From Alteromonas salexigens (GTDB lineage Bacteria > Pseudomonadota > Gammaproteobacteria > Enterobacterales > Alteromonadaceae): DNA of 64,000 bases. The stretch is from NCBI RefSeq assembly GCF_025628895.1, contig NZ_JAOTJC010000007.1, forward strand, positions 62,001-126,000, read 5' to 3'. Shown here one piece after another: positions 17,882 through 26,426 of this stretch. Position numbers and translations under genes: made by a program. Under the pieces are notes generated by a model. It was not told where the DNA came from. It searched no databases and was given only the letters and a program-made list of their open reading frames with translations. Within the stretch, counting starts at the first letter, position 1. Every line of letters begins with the position of its first letter.

Positions 17882-18523
17882 TTATCTCTTCGTGAGTCGC
17901 TGTTCCAGTTTTTCCAGCCTGCTTTCAGCGCGGGCTACGTCGTCGCGCAGTGTGCTGACACTGTCGTTAAAGTGCATCACGGCCAGGCGGTGGGCGGCCA
18001 GCTGCTTCTCTTCTACTACCGCGTTACCCAGTGTCCGTGAAAACGTGCCTAACAAGCTGCTTACCCGCTCATGGACCTGGCGGCCAGTGGTGAAAGCCTG
18101 GTGGGCAATGACATCATTGGTAACCTGCGCCAGTTGGTCTTCCCAGTCAATATCCAGCTGCTGAAACAACGCACTGACCTGCTGGGCGATTTGCAGCTCG
18201 CCATCTACTGTCAGTTTTTGTTGCTGAATAAGCCGGGTGAGCTGACTGGTTTGCTGGAGTTCCGGCAACACGCTTAAGGAGGTTTGTATGCAACAATCTT
18301 TTTCAGTAAGTGCAGCAACCACCTCGGCGGGCGCTTCGTGCACGGCGTGTACGTCCACCTGCTCAGAAAAGCTGAGGCTCAGGCCAAATGGCAAAGGCGC
18401 CACAAAAGCCGTCAGACGGGCGCCAGACAACGCCTGTAGTCGGGCTGCGGAGTCCGGGTCGAGGGGCAATACGCGGTTAATCGCCTGTTCCAGCGTGGCG
18501 GTTAGCAGAGCACTGGCAGGCAT
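17882..18523 (-). CDS. ubiJ: UbiJ, SCP2-domain ubiquinone accessory factor
   Basis: UbiJ is a lipid-binding accessory factor of the ubiquinone synthesis complex. The 213-residue product has an N-terminal SCP2-like domain ([18 protein letters not shown] and [27 protein letters not shown]) and a C-terminal coiled coil ([20 protein letters not shown]), as in E. coli UbiJ (201 aa). Its ATG overlaps the stop of ubiE by one base (TAATG) and ubiB begins 2 bases after it. This shows a translationally coupled ubiE-ubiJ-ubiB operon. Confidence 0.92.
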   Translation of the reverse strand: MPASALLTATLEQAINRVLPLDPDSAARLQALSGARLTAFVAPLPFGLSLSFSEQVDVHAVHEAPAEVVAALTEKDCCIQTSLSVLPELQQTSQLTRLIQQQKLTVDGELQIAQQVSALFQQLDIDWEDQLAQVTNDVIAHQAFTTGRQVHERVSSLLGTFSRTLGNAVVEEKQLAAHRLAVMHFNDSVSTLRDDVARAESRLEKLEQRLTKR

Positions 18524-19311
18524 TAAAACTTATAACCCCGGTGTAAGGCCACGATACCACCGGTGAGGTTCTGGTAGTCACACTGCTCAAAACCGGCCTG
18601 TTCGAACATCCCTTTCAGCGTCTCCTGATCAGGGTGCATACGGATGCTTTCGGCCAGGTACTGATAGCTGTCGGCATCGTTTGCCACCAGCTGCCCCATT
18701 TTCGGCAACACATGGAATGAATACATGTCATACAGCTTGCTGAGCTGCTCACTGGTTGGCTTAGAAAACTCCAGTACCAGTAAGCGTCCGCCGGGCTTAA
18801 GAACCCGGAATATAGAGTTCAGCGCGTTTTGCTTTTCGGTCACGTTACGCAACCCGAATGCCATGGTCACAATGTCAAAATGATTGTCAGGGAACGGCAA
18901 TGCTTCTGCGTCAGCCTGTACGTAATCAATATTGCTGATAAGCCCACGATCACGCAGCTTATCCCGCCCTACTTTGAGCATCGACAAATTAATATCCGCT
19001 AGGGTTACTGAGCCCGTCGGCCCCACCAGACGGGAAAACTTGGCCGTAAGATCCCCGGTGCCGCCGGCGATATCGAGCACCTTATGGCCGGCGCGGGCGC
19101 CCGCGCAGTCGATAGTGTAGCGCTTCCATAAACGGTGCACGCCCATCGACATAAAGTCGTTCATAATGTCGTATTTAGCGGCAACAGAATCAAACACGTT
19201 GGCCACCAGCGACGCTTTTTGCGTTTTCTCTACCTGGCTGAACCCAAAGTCGGTTTTTTCCTGTTCTGTCTGTGCTGCCTTGACAGGCGTTGACGGTGCA
19301 TTGTCGCTCAT
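18523..19311 (-). CDS. ubiE: UbiE, ubiquinone/menaquinone C-methyltransferase
   Basis: UbiE is the SAM-dependent C-methyltransferase of ubiquinone (and, where present, menaquinone) synthesis. The 262-residue product has the SAM-binding motif [12 protein letters not shown] and the family signatures [12 protein letters not shown] and [18 protein letters not shown]. It opens the ubiEJB operon. The N-terminus carries about 20 extra residues ([20 protein letters not shown]) before the conserved DFGFSQV stretch. Confidence 0.96.
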   Translation of the reverse strand: MSDNAPSTPVKAAQTEQEKTDFGFSQVEKTQKASLVANVFDSVAAKYDIMNDFMSMGVHRLWKRYTIDCAGARAGHKVLDIAGGTGDLTAKFSRLVGPTGSVTLADINLSMLKVGRDKLRDRGLISNIDYVQADAEALPFPDNHFDIVTMAFGLRNVTEKQNALNSIFRVLKPGGRLLVLEFSKPTSEQLSKLYDMYSFHVLPKMGQLVANDADSYQYLAESIRMHPDQETLKGMFEQAGFEQCDYQNLTGGIVALHRGYKF

Positions 19312-19405
19312 GGCTGTCCTGTGTTGAAAATGCGCTTATTGGAGAAGTGTAACGAAATAAGGCGGACAGCAACAGCGCTTTGCCATCCATAGGTAAACTA
19401 ACTAA

Positions 19406-20095
19406 TCAGGTCTCGCGGCGGTTTACGCCCCAGCTGAGGGCCAGGATCATGCTTAACTGAGCCAGCGGCCTGCCGCTTTGCTGCTGCCAGCTATCAAACT
19501 GGCCCGCTATAGTATCCAGGCTACGCTTCGTTTGCAGGCCGCCGTGGATGAGATCCTGTTTGCGGAAGTAATCTTCTACGTCCTGCGACAGCAAGAACGT
19601 ATCTATCCCCAGCGAGCGTAGGGCGTAGGGGCCGGTATTACCACCCAGCCGGGCGCCCCGCTTTTTGAGAAACTGCCACAGCTGCACCACATCGCCGCCC
19701 TGAAACTCGGCCGCAAACGCGCCGAAGCTGCCATGCTCCCGTGCCACGTCTTTAATCATGATAGCGTTATCGCGCACCGTCATGACCTTCTTATAATTGC
19801 GCACGATGCGCTTATCCGAGGCTTTCTGCTCCAGCATTTCATCGGACATCAGCAGCACTTTTTCGATATCGAAACCAAAAAATACGGTTTCAAATTCAGG
19901 CCACTTCTTCTCAATTACCCGCCACACAAAGCCGGACTGGAATACCTTTTTGGTAAACGCGGCCAGCATTCTGTCATCCGGAATGGCTTTAACCTGCCCG
20001 GGTGTGAGCGTGGCAGGCAGCATGGCTTCCACCATGTCCGGCCCCCCTTTGCGCTCACAGGCCCGGGCGTAGATGGTGTCAAAGGTCTCCGCCAT
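19406..20095 (-). CDS. divergent DNA-3-methyladenine glycosylase I (Tag) family protein
   Basis: A 229-residue protein of the Tag-type HhH-GPD glycosylase family, which removes alkylated adenine from DNA. The core GFVWRVIEKKWPEFETVFFGFDIEKV and a KKRGARLGGNTGPYALRSLG stretch align with Tag. It lacks the Cys/His zinc ligands that E. coli Tag has at both termini, and the residue aligned with the catalytic Glu (EGQQAGLSW in Tag) appears to be Lys (KKVFQSGFVW). It may have changed specificity. Its ATG overlaps the prlC stop by one base (TAATG), so the two are translated together. Confidence 0.8.
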   Translation of the reverse strand: MAETFDTIYARACERKGGPDMVEAMLPATLTPGQVKAIPDDRMLAAFTKKVFQSGFVWRVIEKKWPEFETVFFGFDIEKVLLMSDEMLEQKASDKRIVRNYKKVMTVRDNAIMIKDVAREHGSFGAFAAEFQGGDVVQLWQFLKKRGARLGGNTGPYALRSLGIDTFLLSQDVEDYFRKQDLIHGGLQTKRSLDTIAGQFDSWQQQSGRPLAQLSMILALSWGVNRRET

Positions 20096-22131
20096 TAGCT
20101 GTGAATACCACTGTGTCTGAGTAATGCATCCACCTGTGGCTCCCGGCCACGGAATGCCACAAACAAGGCCATTGGCTCACGGCTGCCGCCCATTTCCAGA
20201 ATATTCTGCAAAAAGTCCTTGCCGGTTTCCCGGTTGAAGATGCCATCTTCTTCAAAGCGGCTAAACGCATCCGAAGACAACACTTCCGCCCACTTATAAC
20301 TGTAATAGCCGGCCGCGTAGCCGCCTGCGAAGATATGCCCGAAACTGTGCTGAAAGCGGTTGAATGAAGGTGGTGTCAGCACGGCCACTTCATCACGCAC
20401 TTCATCCAGTGTTTGTTGTACATCGACACTGGCACCGTCACGCTGGTGCAACAGGAAGTCGAACAGACTGAACTCCAGCTGACGGGCCATCTGCATGGCC
20501 GACTGGAAGTTTTTGGCAGCCAGCATTCGCTCCAGCAGATCGCCGGGTAACGGGTCGCCGGTTTCGTAATGGCCGGAAATAAAGTTCAGAGCTTCTTCTT
20601 CCCAGCACCAGTTTTCCAGAAACTGGCTGGGTAACTCTACTGCATCCCAGGGCACCCCATTGATACCGGACACGCCCGCCACCGACATCTTGGTAAGCAT
20701 GTGATGAATACCGTGACCAAACTCATGGAACAGCGTAACCACTTCATCATGGGTAAACAACGCAGGCTTGTCGCCCACCGGCGCATTGAAGTTACAGGTC
20801 AGGTAGGCCACCGGCAGCTGGATATCGCCATTGGGGAGCTTACGGCGTACGCGGCACTCGTCCATCCATGCGCCGCCCCGTTTTTTCTCACGGGCATATA
20901 AATCCAGATAGAAGCTGCCCCGCATTACATCGGCGCTGTCGGTAATCGTGAAGTAGCGCACGTCCTCATGCCAGGTATCGATGCCGGGCTGTTCGACAAT
21001 TGACAACCCGTACAGTCGATGCACTACCTCGAACAGGCCTGACAACACTTTGTCTTCAGGGAAATAGGGGCGCAGCATTTCATCAGAAATAGTGTATTTT
21101 TCCTGTTTCAGCTTTTCGCTGTAATAAGGCACATCCCAGGCGGCCAGCTTGTCCACGCCATGCTGCTCACGGGCAAACGCCTGCACATCCTGCAGATCCT
21201 GTTCTGCCTGGGGGCGGGATTTGGCCGCCAGATCGCGCAGAAATTCCACTACTTGTTGGGGGGACTCGGCCATCTTGGTGGCCAGTGAGCTTTCTGCATA
21301 GCTGTCGAAATCCAGCATCTGCGCCGCTTCGGTACGCAGGGCCAGAATTTCTTTTATAATATCGGTGTTGTCCCATTTACCGGCGTTTGGCCCCTGATCA
21401 GAAGCGCGGGTACTGTAGGCCCGATACATTTCTTCACGCAGCTCGCGGTTATCGGCATACAGCATCACCGGCAGATAGGACGGAATATCCAGCGTAAACA
21501 ACCAGCCCTGCAGGTCTTTCTGACGCGCGGCTTGCGCAGCTGCATCCCGGGCCGAGTCAGGCAAGCCAGCCAGTTCGGTTTCGTCGGTGATATGTTTCGT
21601 CCACCCCATGGTAGCGTCCATCACATTGTTACTGAAAGTAGACGATAATTCGCTGAGGCGGGCCTGAATTTCGGCATAGCGCTTTTTCTTATCGTCAGGC
21701 AACGCCACCCCTGACAGGGTAAAATCACGAATGGTGTCAGAGATGTGCTTTTGCTGCTCCTCTGACAGGTCAGCATATTCATCACTGGCTTTCAGCGCCT
21801 TATAGGCGTTGTAAAGCCCTTCATGCTGCCCCACCCAGGTACCATATTCGGATAACAGGGGCAGGCAACTGTCATGGGCCTCACGCAGGGCATCACTGCT
21901 TACCACAGAATTCATGTGTGATACTGGTGACCACATTTTACTGAGGTTGTCATCCACCTCTTCGATGGCCATTACTACTTTGTCGTAAGTGAACTCCCCT
22001 GAGGCCACTACTTCTTCGATTGTCGCCTTGCAGCGGGCAATCGCAGACTCGATGGCTGGCTTGATTTGCTCGGGAGTGATGCCTGAAAAAATCGGCAGGC
22101 CGTCGGTTTGTTCAATAGCAGTTGCTGTCAT
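20095..22131 (-). CDS. prlC: oligopeptidase A
   Basis: A cytosolic M3-family zinc metallopeptidase that degrades signal peptides and other short peptides. The 678-residue product (E. coli 680) has the zinc motif HEFGH in LFHEFGHGIHHML and the downstream third-ligand region ELPSQFLENW. It is full length. It is followed, with one-base overlap, by the Tag-like gene. A sigma-70 type promoter is visible 31-60 bases upstream; I looked for a heat-shock promoter and did not find a well-spaced one. Confidence 0.96.
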   Translation of the reverse strand: MTATAIEQTDGLPIFSGITPEQIKPAIESAIARCKATIEEVVASGEFTYDKVVMAIEEVDDNLSKMWSPVSHMNSVVSSDALREAHDSCLPLLSEYGTWVGQHEGLYNAYKALKASDEYADLSEEQQKHISDTIRDFTLSGVALPDDKKKRYAEIQARLSELSSTFSNNVMDATMGWTKHITDETELAGLPDSARDAAAQAARQKDLQGWLFTLDIPSYLPVMLYADNRELREEMYRAYSTRASDQGPNAGKWDNTDIIKEILALRTEAAQMLDFDSYAESSLATKMAESPQQVVEFLRDLAAKSRPQAEQDLQDVQAFAREQHGVDKLAAWDVPYYSEKLKQEKYTISDEMLRPYFPEDKVLSGLFEVVHRLYGLSIVEQPGIDTWHEDVRYFTITDSADVMRGSFYLDLYAREKKRGGAWMDECRVRRKLPNGDIQLPVAYLTCNFNAPVGDKPALFTHDEVVTLFHEFGHGIHHMLTKMSVAGVSGINGVPWDAVELPSQFLENWCWEEEALNFISGHYETGDPLPGDLLERMLAAKNFQSAMQMARQLEFSLFDFLLHQRDGASVDVQQTLDEVRDEVAVLTPPSFNRFQHSFGHIFAGGYAAGYYSYKWAEVLSSDAFSRFEEDGIFNRETGKDFLQNILEMGGSREPMALFVAFRGREPQVDALLRHSGIHS

Positions 22132-22162
22132 TCGGTTCTCACTTTATTTACGTTATGCAGTG

Positions 22163-22191
22163 AATGTAAGGATGGGCAGACCCAAAAACAA
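22163..22191 (-). promoter_or_regulatory. sigma-70 type promoter of prlC
   Basis: On the minus strand TTGTTT, a 17-base spacer and TACATT lie 31-60 bases before the prlC ATG. Both boxes match at 4 of 6 positions. Confidence 0.4.
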
Positions 22192-22225
22192 GGTCTGTAC
22201 GACGGAATGGCCTGGCTCGCTCACT

Positions 22226-23284
22226 CTACCAGCGGTATTGTGTTTCCACCCGCAGCCGCACCGCCTGGGCATCCGGCCCTTCCAGCAGTTGCAGGTAACT
22301 GAATCGTGCGCCCCACCACCAGTGATCCTGCAGCGCATAGCGCGCCCGCATATCCAGCCCGCGGTAATTATGTGTCGTCAGCCGGCCCGTGGCATTCTGG
22401 GCAAATTCGGCAATCACGCCGTGCCGCTCCACCCGCAGCAGTCTTATGTATGCCTGCCAGTCATTCGCCACCTTGAGGGCGCCATAGCGGGCTTCCAGCG
22501 CGACACTGCTGCGATCGTCCCGGGACGCGTCAGTCACCTCATCCGGTAATGCTAAGGCGTAACCGGCATCCAGCCCAACCCGCCAGCTGTGATGTTGCAG
22601 GTAGGCACTTAAGCGCAGCGAGGTATGCGCGATATCGGTATCGCGACAGGCAAACCGGCACTGCGCGTCACCCGTGTAATGCACCAGCCAGGGCGCTAAC
22701 TGCCACTGCCAGTTGCCCTCACGGCCGGTCAGCACCCCCTGTAGAGCGGCCAGTTCGCCGACGGTATTGGCGTTGCCATCCAGTGGCGCCACGGCCATTC
22801 CGATCACTGAGAACCGGTCCGTCACTTTGAACTGCCCACTTACCCCTATCGGGTTAAGGTCCCGGTCCCAGAACACATCAGTAACGTTGTTAAGTTGCCA
22901 GGGCAATTTACCCAGTCGTACCCGGGTAGTGTCCTGCTGATATTCCGCATAGGCCTGGGAGACGTAAACGTCGGCGTCGGGCGACGGCTGGTCCGTAAAC
23001 CGGTACACCGTCATGGCAGGCACGTTTTGCTGGTTCTTCAAGCCGGTACTTAACCGTACCCGGTAGTGCCAGGAGGGTAAGAGCTGCCCCTGCACGCCGG
23101 CATGCCCAACCAGCCTTACCCGCTCCCGATCGACCACACCGGTTGTATTTATATCATTTTCATACCTAAGCAGCACCGACGCAAAGGGATCTACTGTGAG
23201 TGCATCAAATGCAGCTCCCGCCGCACTCGATACCATGCCAATTCCACTGGCTAACGCCAGGCTCCACCACACTACAAGGCGCAT
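22226..23284 (-). CDS. outer-membrane beta-barrel (porin-like) protein
   Basis: A 352-residue exported protein with a signal peptide (SSAAGA, cleavage near residue 24). Its alternating hydrophobic/polar strands and the C-terminal aromatic end (RVETQYRW) are typical of outer-membrane barrels inserted by BAM. Recognisable strands are VRLGKLPWQLNNVTDVFWDRD and FSVIGMAVAPLDG, the former resembling putative porins (Porin_5-like) of proteobacteria. One Cys pair (CRFAC) may form a loop disulfide. It lies upstream of prlC on the same strand but with its own spacing of about 95 bases. Substrate is unknown. Confidence 0.75.
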   Translation of the reverse strand: MRLVVWWSLALASGIGMVSSAAGAAFDALTVDPFASVLLRYENDINTTGVVDRERVRLVGHAGVQGQLLPSWHYRVRLSTGLKNQQNVPAMTVYRFTDQPSPDADVYVSQAYAEYQQDTTRVRLGKLPWQLNNVTDVFWDRDLNPIGVSGQFKVTDRFSVIGMAVAPLDGNANTVGELAALQGVLTGREGNWQWQLAPWLVHYTGDAQCRFACRDTDIAHTSLRLSAYLQHHSWRVGLDAGYALALPDEVTDASRDDRSSVALEARYGALKVANDWQAYIRLLRVERHGVIAEFAQNATGRLTTHNYRGLDMRARYALQDHWWWGARFSYLQLLEGPDAQAVRLRVETQYRW

Positions 23285-23540
23285 GCCTTTATCCCGCTAT
23301 AAATTTTGGCGCAGTGTACGACCAGTCCGAAAATTGCGCAATTAGGATTTTGGATAATTTGCAGGGTTATTCAGGCCTTAACTAACGGCGATTTATCCTT
23401 ACAGGTGGGCAGGCTGACGCCGGACAAACGGTGAACACAATCCGCTGTACCAGAGTACAAGTAGCATCCGTTAATTTTGTACCCCCATTTTATTCGTGCC
23501 AGAATGCAATGAGGAAGCAACCAGAGTAGATATCAGCCAT

Positions 23541-24890
23541 ATGAAAGAATTCGATTATATTTGTATTGGTGGCGGCAGTGGTGGCATTGCCTCGGCCAAC
23601 CGGGCAGCAAAACACGGTAAACGGGCGGCCATTATTGAAGCTAAGCACGTTGGCGGAACCTGTGTGAATGTAGGGTGTGTCCCTAAAAAAGCCATGTGGT
23701 ACGGCGCGCAGGTCGCAGAATCTATTCACCGCTATGCTGATGACTACGGCTTTGATGTGCGGGTAGACAACTTCAGCTGGGAACGCTTGGTCGCCAGCCG
23801 TGAGGCATACATTCAGCGCATCCATGCCTCTTATGACAAGGTATTGGCTGCCAACGAAGTGACCTTAATAAAAGGTTATGCCCGGTTTGTGGACGACCAC
23901 ACTGTGGAAGTCGATGGCGAGCACTACACCGCCAGCCACATTACCATAGCCACCGGCGGTCACCCGGTGATCCCAGACATTGAAGGCGCCCAATTCGGTA
24001 TCGATTCCGATGGTTTCTTTGCACTTAATGACCAGCCTAAATCTGCAGTAGTGGTGGGCGCGGGTTACATCGGCGTGGAATTGGCCGGGGTGCTGGACAG
24101 CCTGGGTACCGACACGCACCTGGTGGTGCGCAAACACGCACCGCTGCGTAACTTTGACCCGCTTATTCACGAAACCCTGGTCGATCTTATTAATCAGGAA
24201 GGCCCTAAACTGCATACCTTCGCCTCAGTGGACAAAGTGGAAAAAGTGGCTGACAAGCATCTGAAGGTTCATCTGAGTAATGGTGAAACTATCGATACCG
24301 AGTGCCTTATCTGGGCTATTGGTCGTGCCCCGTCTACCGGCGATATTGGTCTTGAAAACACCGGTGTGGAACTGAATGACAAGGGTCAGGTCAAGGTAGA
24401 TAAATACCAGAATACCACCGCGAAAGGCATTTACGCAGTGGGCGACATAACCGGGCATGCGGAGCTGACACCGGTAGCGATTAAAGCGGGACGCCTGCTG
24501 AGCGAGCGGCTGTTTAACGGCCAGGAAGATGCCCACCTTGATTATTCGATGATCCCCACGGTGGTGTTTAGTCACCCGCCCATCGGCACCATTGGTTTAT
24601 CTGAGCCCGAGGCCAAGGCCGAGTATGGTGAAGAGGCTGTGAAGGTGTATACCTCCTCGTTTGCGTCTATGTTCTCTGCGGTTACCCGTCATCGTCAGGC
24701 GACGAAGATGAAAATTGTCTGTGTGGGTGAGAATGAAAAAGTGGTCGGACTGCACGGCATCGGGCACGGCATGGATGAAATTCTGCAAGGCTTTGGTGTG
24801 GCGCTGAAAATGGGTGCAACGAAAGCCGATCTGGATGCCTGTGTGGCTATTCACCCCACCAGCGCGGAAGAGTTTGTCACCATGACATAG
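23541..24890 (+). CDS. gor: glutathione-disulfide reductase
   Basis: Gor reduces oxidised glutathione with NADPH and keeps the cytosolic thiol pool reduced. The 449-residue product (E. coli 450) starts at the ATG at 23541 ([18 protein letters not shown] dinucleotide fold); a GTG 45 bases upstream is less likely. The redox pair is in [13 protein letters not shown], the NADPH fold is [14 protein letters not shown], and the C-terminus [11 protein letters not shown] carries the active-site His. A terminator follows at 24990-25019. Confidence 0.96.
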   Translation: MKEFDYICIGGGSGGIASANRAAKHGKRAAIIEAKHVGGTCVNVGCVPKKAMWYGAQVAESIHRYADDYGFDVRVDNFSWERLVASREAYIQRIHASYDKVLAANEVTLIKGYARFVDDHTVEVDGEHYTASHITIATGGHPVIPDIEGAQFGIDSDGFFALNDQPKSAVVVGAGYIGVELAGVLDSLGTDTHLVVRKHAPLRNFDPLIHETLVDLINQEGPKLHTFASVDKVEKVADKHLKVHLSNGETIDTECLIWAIGRAPSTGDIGLENTGVELNDKGQVKVDKYQNTTAKGIYAVGDITGHAELTPVAIKAGRLLSERLFNGQEDAHLDYSMIPTVVFSHPPIGTIGLSEPEAKAEYGEEAVKVYTSSFASMFSAVTRHRQATKMKIVCVGENEKVVGLHGIGHGMDEILQGFGVALKMGATKADLDACVAIHPTSAEEFVTMT

Positions 24891-24989
24891 ACACTGCCCG
24901 CCCAGCGCCGGCTTGATCCGGTTGCCCGGGCGGCAATCCGTGTTCTTATCCTGGCCGGCTTCTTCTGTCTGACGCCGGCGGGTTTACAC

Positions 24990-25019
24990 AAACTGGCAGC
25001 GCCCGGCGCCTGCCAGTTT
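24990..25019. terminator. terminator after gor
   Basis: A perfect 10-bp stem (AAACTGGCAG against CTGCCAGTTT) with a 10-base GC-rich loop, followed by T's on the plus strand. It lies between convergent genes and may also stop transcripts of the minus-strand gene ending at 25034. Confidence 0.8.
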
Positions 25020-25033
25020 TTTAAAGTCAGGCG

Positions 25034-25297
25034 TTAGTGATTGCGCAATGCATCTATCAGTTCATCTTTGCTCATATTGGAGCGACCCTCTATGCCTACG
25101 TCTTTGGCTTTATCGTAAAGCTCGTCTTTGGTCCATTTCTCGTATTTGTGGTGTTTGCCGCCTTTCTTTGAGGGATGCTGGCTGTCGTTAGCCTGCGCAT
25201 TGGCAATTCTGGCCGCTTTCTCTTTGCTATAGCCCTTATCACGTAAGTCTTCATAGGTACTGTCATCTTTTATCTGGTTGCCATGATCTTTTGCCAT
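25034..25297 (-). CDS. small DUF7218/Rho-N domain protein
   Basis: An 87-residue hydrophilic protein. The N-terminal part (MAKDHGNQIKDDSTYEDLRD, then KGYSKEKAARIANAQ) matches the widespread small DUF7218-type family. The C-terminal 35 residues (WTKDELYDKAKDVGIEGRSN, MSKDELIDALRNH) form a Rho-N/SAP-like helical motif that can bind nucleic acid. The ATG at 25297 is set by an excellent ribosome site, GAGGAGGGACGAG directly before it. Function is unknown. Confidence 0.82.
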   Translation of the reverse strand: MAKDHGNQIKDDSTYEDLRDKGYSKEKAARIANAQANDSQHPSKKGGKHHKYEKWTKDELYDKAKDVGIEGRSNMSKDELIDALRNH

Positions 25298-25686
25298 CTC
25301 GTCCCTCCTCTCAATTAAATAAAAGGTGTCCGCGCGACGCAGCCGCGCATGTGTACTCTGGTACATTAATTAATCAGATTTAGTTTAGTCAGCGCCTCAC
25401 TACACCAAGAGACAGGCAGGGAGTTTTATTCGCAGCGACGCTGTAACCTTTACAATTTATTATAATTTTTACAGACACTTAGCTTAAAACGCCCCACGCA
25501 CAGCTATAACGCTACCTCAACAGGATGCCCGGCCTGGCTATACCCCTTGCCATGCCTGCCATACAAAATGTTAATGACAGGTTAAGGGCCTAAGGTGTGG
25601 TTATTGCTTACCCATCTGACCGGTTTCAGAAGCGTCACAGGAAGCCGGATTATTCGGAGATTCAAACAAATAAGTAAGGAATAACC
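25298..25686. other. gene-free region between the Rho-N gene and the second PEP-CTERM gene
   Basis: About 390 bases of divergent promoter region. I see no gene. It contains an inverted repeat CTGTAA/TTACAG around an A+T-rich stretch at about 25440-25476 and a sigma-54-like element at 25593-25608. Confidence 0.5.
25593..25608 (+). promoter_or_regulatory. possible sigma-54 promoter of second PEP-CTERM gene
   Basis: AGGTGTGGTTATTGCT keeps the GG and TTGC cores of the RpoN consensus at exact spacing and matches 8 of 12 defined positions. It lies 78 bases before the ATG. It is weaker than the element before the first PEP-CTERM gene and is supported mainly by that parallel. Confidence 0.45.
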
Positions 25687-26325
25687 ATGTTGAAAAAAGT
25701 AGCAACCTACTCTGCCCTGGTGGCCTCAAGCTATCTTATGGCAGCAACCAGTCAGGCCGGTATCATCTCGTCAGTAAGCACAAACGACACCTCGGCTTCT
25801 TACACGCTCAATGAAGAATCGCTGATGAACGGATCATCGGCATTTTCAGATAGTGGCGAGACCTGGTTGTCTGTCCCGGAGTACCTGATGGGTGCGGACT
25901 ACATTGAAACCGCGCAAACCGACAACAGCAACAGCGACCTGGAAGTCTCGGTCAGCTTTAACGGTGATGGCACCCTTTATTTCTTCCACGCCGATGAACT
26001 GGACCTGCCAGCGTGGGCGAGCAGTGCGTTTGCCGATACCGGCGATTCCATCACGCTGACGGGCCCGGTAGCCGGTTCATACAGTGTTTATTCTATGATG
26101 GTCTCTTCCGACTCTGATTTCACGTTCCTGGACAACGATCCTGATACCACCAACAGCGGTTTAATGTATGGCATTGCCGCAGTGGGTGATGGCTCTGGGA
26201 ATACAGGCGGTGACAATGGTGGTGATAATGGTGGCGCTAACGAAGTATCTGCCCCCGCCACGTTTGCATTATTTTCATTAGGTCTTGCCGGCCTCATGTC
26301 ACATCGCCGCAGCAACCATAAATAG
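25687..26325 (+). CDS. PEP-CTERM sorted exported protein
   Basis: A 212-residue secreted acidic protein with a signal peptide (ATSQA), a Ser/Asp-rich beta domain without a recognised family, a Gly-Asn-Asp linker with repeated GGDN units (about residues 173-184) and a C-terminal sorting signal: VSAPATFALFSLGLAGLMS followed by HRRSNHK. The sorting signal resembles the PEP-CTERM class, with APA in place of PEP, as in the protein at 7197. The start has AAGGAAT as ribosome site. A terminator follows 16 bases after the stop. Confidence 0.82.
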   Translation: MLKKVATYSALVASSYLMAATSQAGIISSVSTNDTSASYTLNEESLMNGSSAFSDSGETWLSVPEYLMGADYIETAQTDNSNSDLEVSVSFNGDGTLYFFHADELDLPAWASSAFADTGDSITLTGPVAGSYSVYSMMVSSDSDFTFLDNDPDTTNSGLMYGIAAVGDGSGNTGGDNGGDNGGANEVSAPATFALFSLGLAGLMSHRRSNHK

Positions 26326-26341
26326 CCTGCGCACTACACAG

Positions 26342-26377
26342 AAAAACGCCGTGACCATTACCGGGCACGGCGTTTTT
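26342..26377. terminator. bidirectional terminator
   Basis: A perfect 12-bp stem (AAAAACGCCGTG against CACGGCGTTTTT) with a 12-base loop and a T-run on the plus side. It sits between the convergent PEP-CTERM and BCCT transporter genes. Confidence 0.88.
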
Positions 26378-26426
26378 TTATGGGTAAGAGAAAGTGGTCG
26401 CGCGGCGTCAGGCCGCGCGATACTGC

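Noticed and set aside
22163..22195. A heat-shock promoter before prlC (CTTGTTT followed by CCCATCCT)
   Set aside because: The two boxes are only about 9 bases apart and both are poor matches; a sigma-70 type reading of the same bases fits better.
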